From Murimonas intestini (GTDB taxonomy: Bacteria > Bacillota > Clostridia > Lachnospirales > Lachnospiraceae), in NCBI RefSeq assembly GCF_024622195.1, contig NZ_JANKBI010000003.1, positions 124,001 through 188,000 on the forward strand: 64,000 bases of DNA, written 5' to 3'. Below, in pieces: positions 62,401-64,000 of the stretch (the stretch's first letter is position 1; each line of letters begins with the position of its first letter). The notes under the pieces are model-generated. The model was not told the DNA's origin, made no database searches, and was given only the letters and a program-made list of their open reading frames with translations. The translations under genes were made by a program, and so were the position numbers.

Positions 62401-62597
62401 GCCTGGATTGCCTAAGTGTGAAAATAAACGGACACGACCTGGGAATAAGGGCATTTACTCCGTATGTGTGGGAATGCAGGAAGGAGTGGATCCGGGAGGA
62501 TGATAATGAGATAGAGCTGGTCAGGACAAATACTCTGGCTAATATGCTGGATGGCACTTATTTCGACTATGACAGCCACAGGCTGGTGAATATATAG
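59472..62597 (+). CDS. GH106-like alpha-L-rhamnosidase
   Basis: A 1041-residue intracellular glycosidase (no signal peptide). The N-terminal part has the GH106 pattern: IKPFWFWNGDITEEGLDYQI, GGFFICARQGLTVPYLS, EAWLYDEYPYPSGMSGG, and GIFSDEVGM, which probably carries a catalytic acid; the C terminus has a galactose-binding-like beta domain (DRRAVTGVYRIFVNGSPL, CLSVKINGHDLGIRAF). GH106 enzymes take L-rhamnose from rhamnogalacturonan or glycosides; exact substrate is open. It starts the operon with a GH28 gene and is divergent from YesMN. Confidence 0.82.
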   Translation: MMERLEEVLKNPAAMYRIKPFWFWNGDITEEGLDYQIREMKDKGLGGFFICARQGLTVPYLSGRWFELVEFACRRAKELGMEAWLYDEYPYPSGMSGGEVLKLHPEAEHMVLHHERIHAEEGGRIRRELGWGEVLYAGAFLLREDGSRIYEKRLDLMEDIGSLQTSEIYQITGLTMYNNKRFFSYGPQEVLETCLPEGSWDIDIYIQKPLGDFKFYGGFFDPCSKEAVRSFLDTTHEKYRKALGKNMSESVMGIFSDEVGMLSPIPWSKKVIQAFRDRKGYSLTEVLPALHDENWEGAYRIRYDLYDVIHQIFVESYHKQVSDWCGEHGISYCSEVPYMRLSTQRYSHIPGGDTAHEKAGRELEWIYDKYLCAFRYSSNAASSLARQLGREQCLIESFHSVGWTMTLQDAKWMIDRLCSSGINFFVFHAFYYTIDSITKHDAPPSQFFQNPYWRHYRSLADYVGRIGAYTSNTRDTCSTAVLDPVPTMWALLGDPFQGFPYRGESEPERKRCDEIRDNWVYTTKTLLLNQLQYNHLDSEMLADFEVKDGRISMGNASYSLIVVPPAYFYERKALQKLREFAESGGSVIFLGNLPYMSIDAGYTDEEARREWQELLLQNKERVTLIPAKGLLSEAQIEERYISRVREILDEPVEVRLDNDTMRRSFITSVRRDMDGKLCVSLINQGRNRAEGELVNRTGNNMSVTALSMETGDARYMGECRETYRFSVPGLASIYLRLEECEQRDVQQDEQAVLTLPSEQEFEISIEGKNVYRLAEFLVTADGRNWWETEAKTLIEQCASAPVLDGSRYSYESTFGTPKQIHISYPVDLTYKTTFYLDADIRDMELLWDRRAVTGVYRIFVNGSPLREEDFYHRFINDQNNQLCDISRLIRSGENEIKIEVTAMSESDGVRDPLCLLGSFGVQDLRLTSMPHTARFEPEYTKGFPYYSGHLHFKTKAEIQKENLPEVFQLRFDFEDRCLDCLSVKINGHDLGIRAFTPYVWECRKEWIREDDNEIELVRTNTLANMLDGTYFDYDSHRLVNI

Positions 62598-62602
62598 AGA
62601 TA

Positions 62603-62625
62603 TGCACAGGCTTTGCACCTGTGCA
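62603..62625 (+). promoter_or_regulatory. Hairpin between the two glycosidase genes
   Basis: TGCACAGG and CCTGTGCA form a perfect 8-bp stem around CTTTGCA, just before the AAGGAG of the next gene; it may protect the upstream message or tune translation. Confidence 0.55.
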
Positions 62626-62646
62626 GGGCTAAGGAGAAAGAAAAAG

Positions 62647-63963
62647 ATGGACAGAAAAGAGTTTCTGAGCAGTGAATATGGAATTGACTGCAGCGGTACG
62701 GTTCTGGTGACAGAGAAACTGCAGGCGCTGATTGATGATGCGGCGGCAGCAGGCGGACGTGCGGTACTTAAAAGAGGAACGTACTTAACAGGGGCCCTGT
62801 TCCTTAAAAGCGGGCTGGAATTTACTATGGAGGAGGGCTGCATCCTGAAAGGAACTACGGATGAGAGCCAGTATCCCCTGATAGAAACACGCGTTGCAGG
62901 CATAGAAATGAAATGGCCTGCGGCAGTGCTAAACTGTAATCATCAGAGAGGAGTCTCTGTCACGGGAAAAGGAGTGATTAACGGACAGGGCCCGTACTGG
63001 TGGGAGAAATACTGGGGAAAAGACAGGAAAGGAGGAATGCGCGGAGAGTATGATGCAAAAGGACTGCGCTGGGCAGCTGATTATGACTGTACCAGGGTCA
63101 GAAATGTTGTCATATTTGACAGCAGTGAAGTATTGCTGAAGGATTTTACATCAGAACAGTCAGGCTTCTGGAATGTACACATCTGCTACTGCAGCCATGT
63201 CCATGTAGATGGGATACGTATAGCGGGCAATGCCGGCAGCCCGTCCACAGACGGGATAGATATTGATTCCTCCTCCCATGTCCTTGTGGAAAATTGTGAG
63301 ACCTCCTGCGATGATGACAGTATCTGCATTAAATCAGGAAGAGACGCCGACGGGCTGCGGACAGCCAGACCCTCACATCATATCACGATCCGGAACTGCA
63401 GGATTCATGCAGGTTTTGGAGTGACTCTGGGCAGCGAGCTTTCAGGGGGAATAGAAGATGTCATTATCCGGGACCTTCAGTATGAGGGCACAGACTGCGG
63501 TTTCCGCATCAAGTCATCAAGGCCGAGGCGCGGATATATAAAAAATATTCTTGTGGAAAACCTGCAGATGAAGAATGTGAAGTATCCCTTCCATATCTGT
63601 CTGGACTGGAATCCGGCTTACTGTACATGTGAGCTTCCGGATGGTTATGAGGGTGAAGTGCCGGAAAGCTGGAGGAAGCTGCTGGAGCCGGTGCCGGAGG
63701 ATGAGCCTCTTACACATGTATCGAATATTACGGTCAGAAATGTAAGGGCGGAAAATGATGCCGGTTACTCAGGGATCAGCCGGGCTTTTGATATTGAGGG
63801 ATACAGGGAGCAGCCCATAGAGTCTGTTAAACTCTCTGACATCCATATGTCAGTCAGGGAATTCGGGCGGATCAGCTATGTAAAGGAGCTTCAGATGGAC
63901 CATGTGACAATAGAAGTGGCAGGAGACAGGGATACAGCCAATGATACTTATGACAACAGATAA
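62647..63963 (+). CDS. GH28 family glycosidase (polygalacturonase/rhamnogalacturonan hydrolase-like)
   Basis: A 438-residue right-handed beta-helix enzyme without signal peptide, so it acts on imported oligosaccharides. GH28 landmarks: STDGIDIDSSSHV near residue 210 (first Asp), SCDDDSICIKSG near 230 (the catalytic Asp pair), and RIKSSRPRRGYIKNI near 285. The third motif, normally Gly-His-Gly, reads HAGFGVTLGSE, with Phe in the histidine position. ATG 62647 lies ten bases after AAGGAG. It is the second gene of the rhamnosidase operon and would cut galacturonic acid or rhamnogalacturonan links. Confidence 0.9.
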   Translation: MDRKEFLSSEYGIDCSGTVLVTEKLQALIDDAAAAGGRAVLKRGTYLTGALFLKSGLEFTMEEGCILKGTTDESQYPLIETRVAGIEMKWPAAVLNCNHQRGVSVTGKGVINGQGPYWWEKYWGKDRKGGMRGEYDAKGLRWAADYDCTRVRNVVIFDSSEVLLKDFTSEQSGFWNVHICYCSHVHVDGIRIAGNAGSPSTDGIDIDSSSHVLVENCETSCDDDSICIKSGRDADGLRTARPSHHITIRNCRIHAGFGVTLGSELSGGIEDVIIRDLQYEGTDCGFRIKSSRPRRGYIKNILVENLQMKNVKYPFHICLDWNPAYCTCELPDGYEGEVPESWRKLLEPVPEDEPLTHVSNITVRNVRAENDAGYSGISRAFDIEGYREQPIESVKLSDIHMSVREFGRISYVKELQMDHVTIEVAGDRDTANDTYDNR

Positions 63964-64000
63964 GGGGCAGGGCTTAAGAATATGCAAATGGTTTTGCAGA

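Overview
The window looks like a chromosomal segment of a spore-forming, gut-type Clostridia, most probably a Lachnospiraceae (clostridial cluster XIVa) member. This rests on the mix of genes: an archaeal/fungal-type aspartate-semialdehyde dehydrogenase, pyruvate phosphate dikinase, a spoIIM-xerD pair, a tyrosine T-box leader, YesM/YesN sugar sensors, DUF4474 and DUF3786 proteins, and strong AAGGAGG ribosome-binding sites. The species cannot be fixed from the sequence alone. No rRNA, tRNA or CRISPR array was seen.

Layout. 1-5.5 kb: the start of a glycosyltransferase on the minus strand, then a LacI regulator, queH, a DUF3786 gene, argH and asd. 5.6-13.5 kb: topB, a beta-helix protein, an LCP cell-wall ligase, recA (two promoters and a LexA box), recX and rny. 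13.6-21.1 kb: a DUF3298 protein, a large Lhr-type helicase, spoIIM, xerD and a RelE/ParE toxin-antitoxin pair. 21.1-21.9 kb is a graveyard of mobile-element remnants (recT and rhuM pieces) with palindromic repeats. 21.9-28.3 kb is an accessory rhamnose-like sugar locus: a LacI regulator fused to a solute-binding-protein domain, a rhamnose mutarotase, a UroD-like methyltransferase, and a broken ABC transporter of which only the ATPase is whole. 28.3-37.3 kb is housekeeping: siroheme dehydrogenase, DAHP synthase, a membrane MutS-like ATPase, rnhA, T-box-tyrS, a 48-residue membrane protein, alaS and rpsU.

37.4-48 kb: cardiolipin synthase, a membrane protein, DacF-like carboxypeptidase, phosphoesterase, scpA-scpB, a zinc phospholipase-like protein, a secreted CAP protein with 12 octapeptide repeats, and ppdK. 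48.1-55.5 kb is accessory: a second toxin-antitoxin pair, an AgrC/AgrA-like two-component system facing a patatin-like gene whose promoter carries direct repeats of LytTR type, a DUF4474 protein with a cysteine/proline-rich tail, an LpxH-like phosphoesterase and a DUF4231 (SLATT-like) two-helix membrane protein. 55.7-64 kb: a small export protein, a YesM/YesN pair divergent from a GH106-like rhamnosidase and a GH28 enzyme.

The GH106/GH28 pair with YesMN, together with the mutarotase locus at 24 kb, suggests use of rhamnose-containing pectin (rhamnogalacturonan), although the transporter at 26 kb has decayed. Points most worth a second look are the LacI-solute-binding fusion and its two operators, the LytTR-like promoter architecture at 51.1 kb, the palindrome filling the promoter of the MutS-like gene, the DUF4474/cysteine-repeat protein, and two families of small palindromic repeats.
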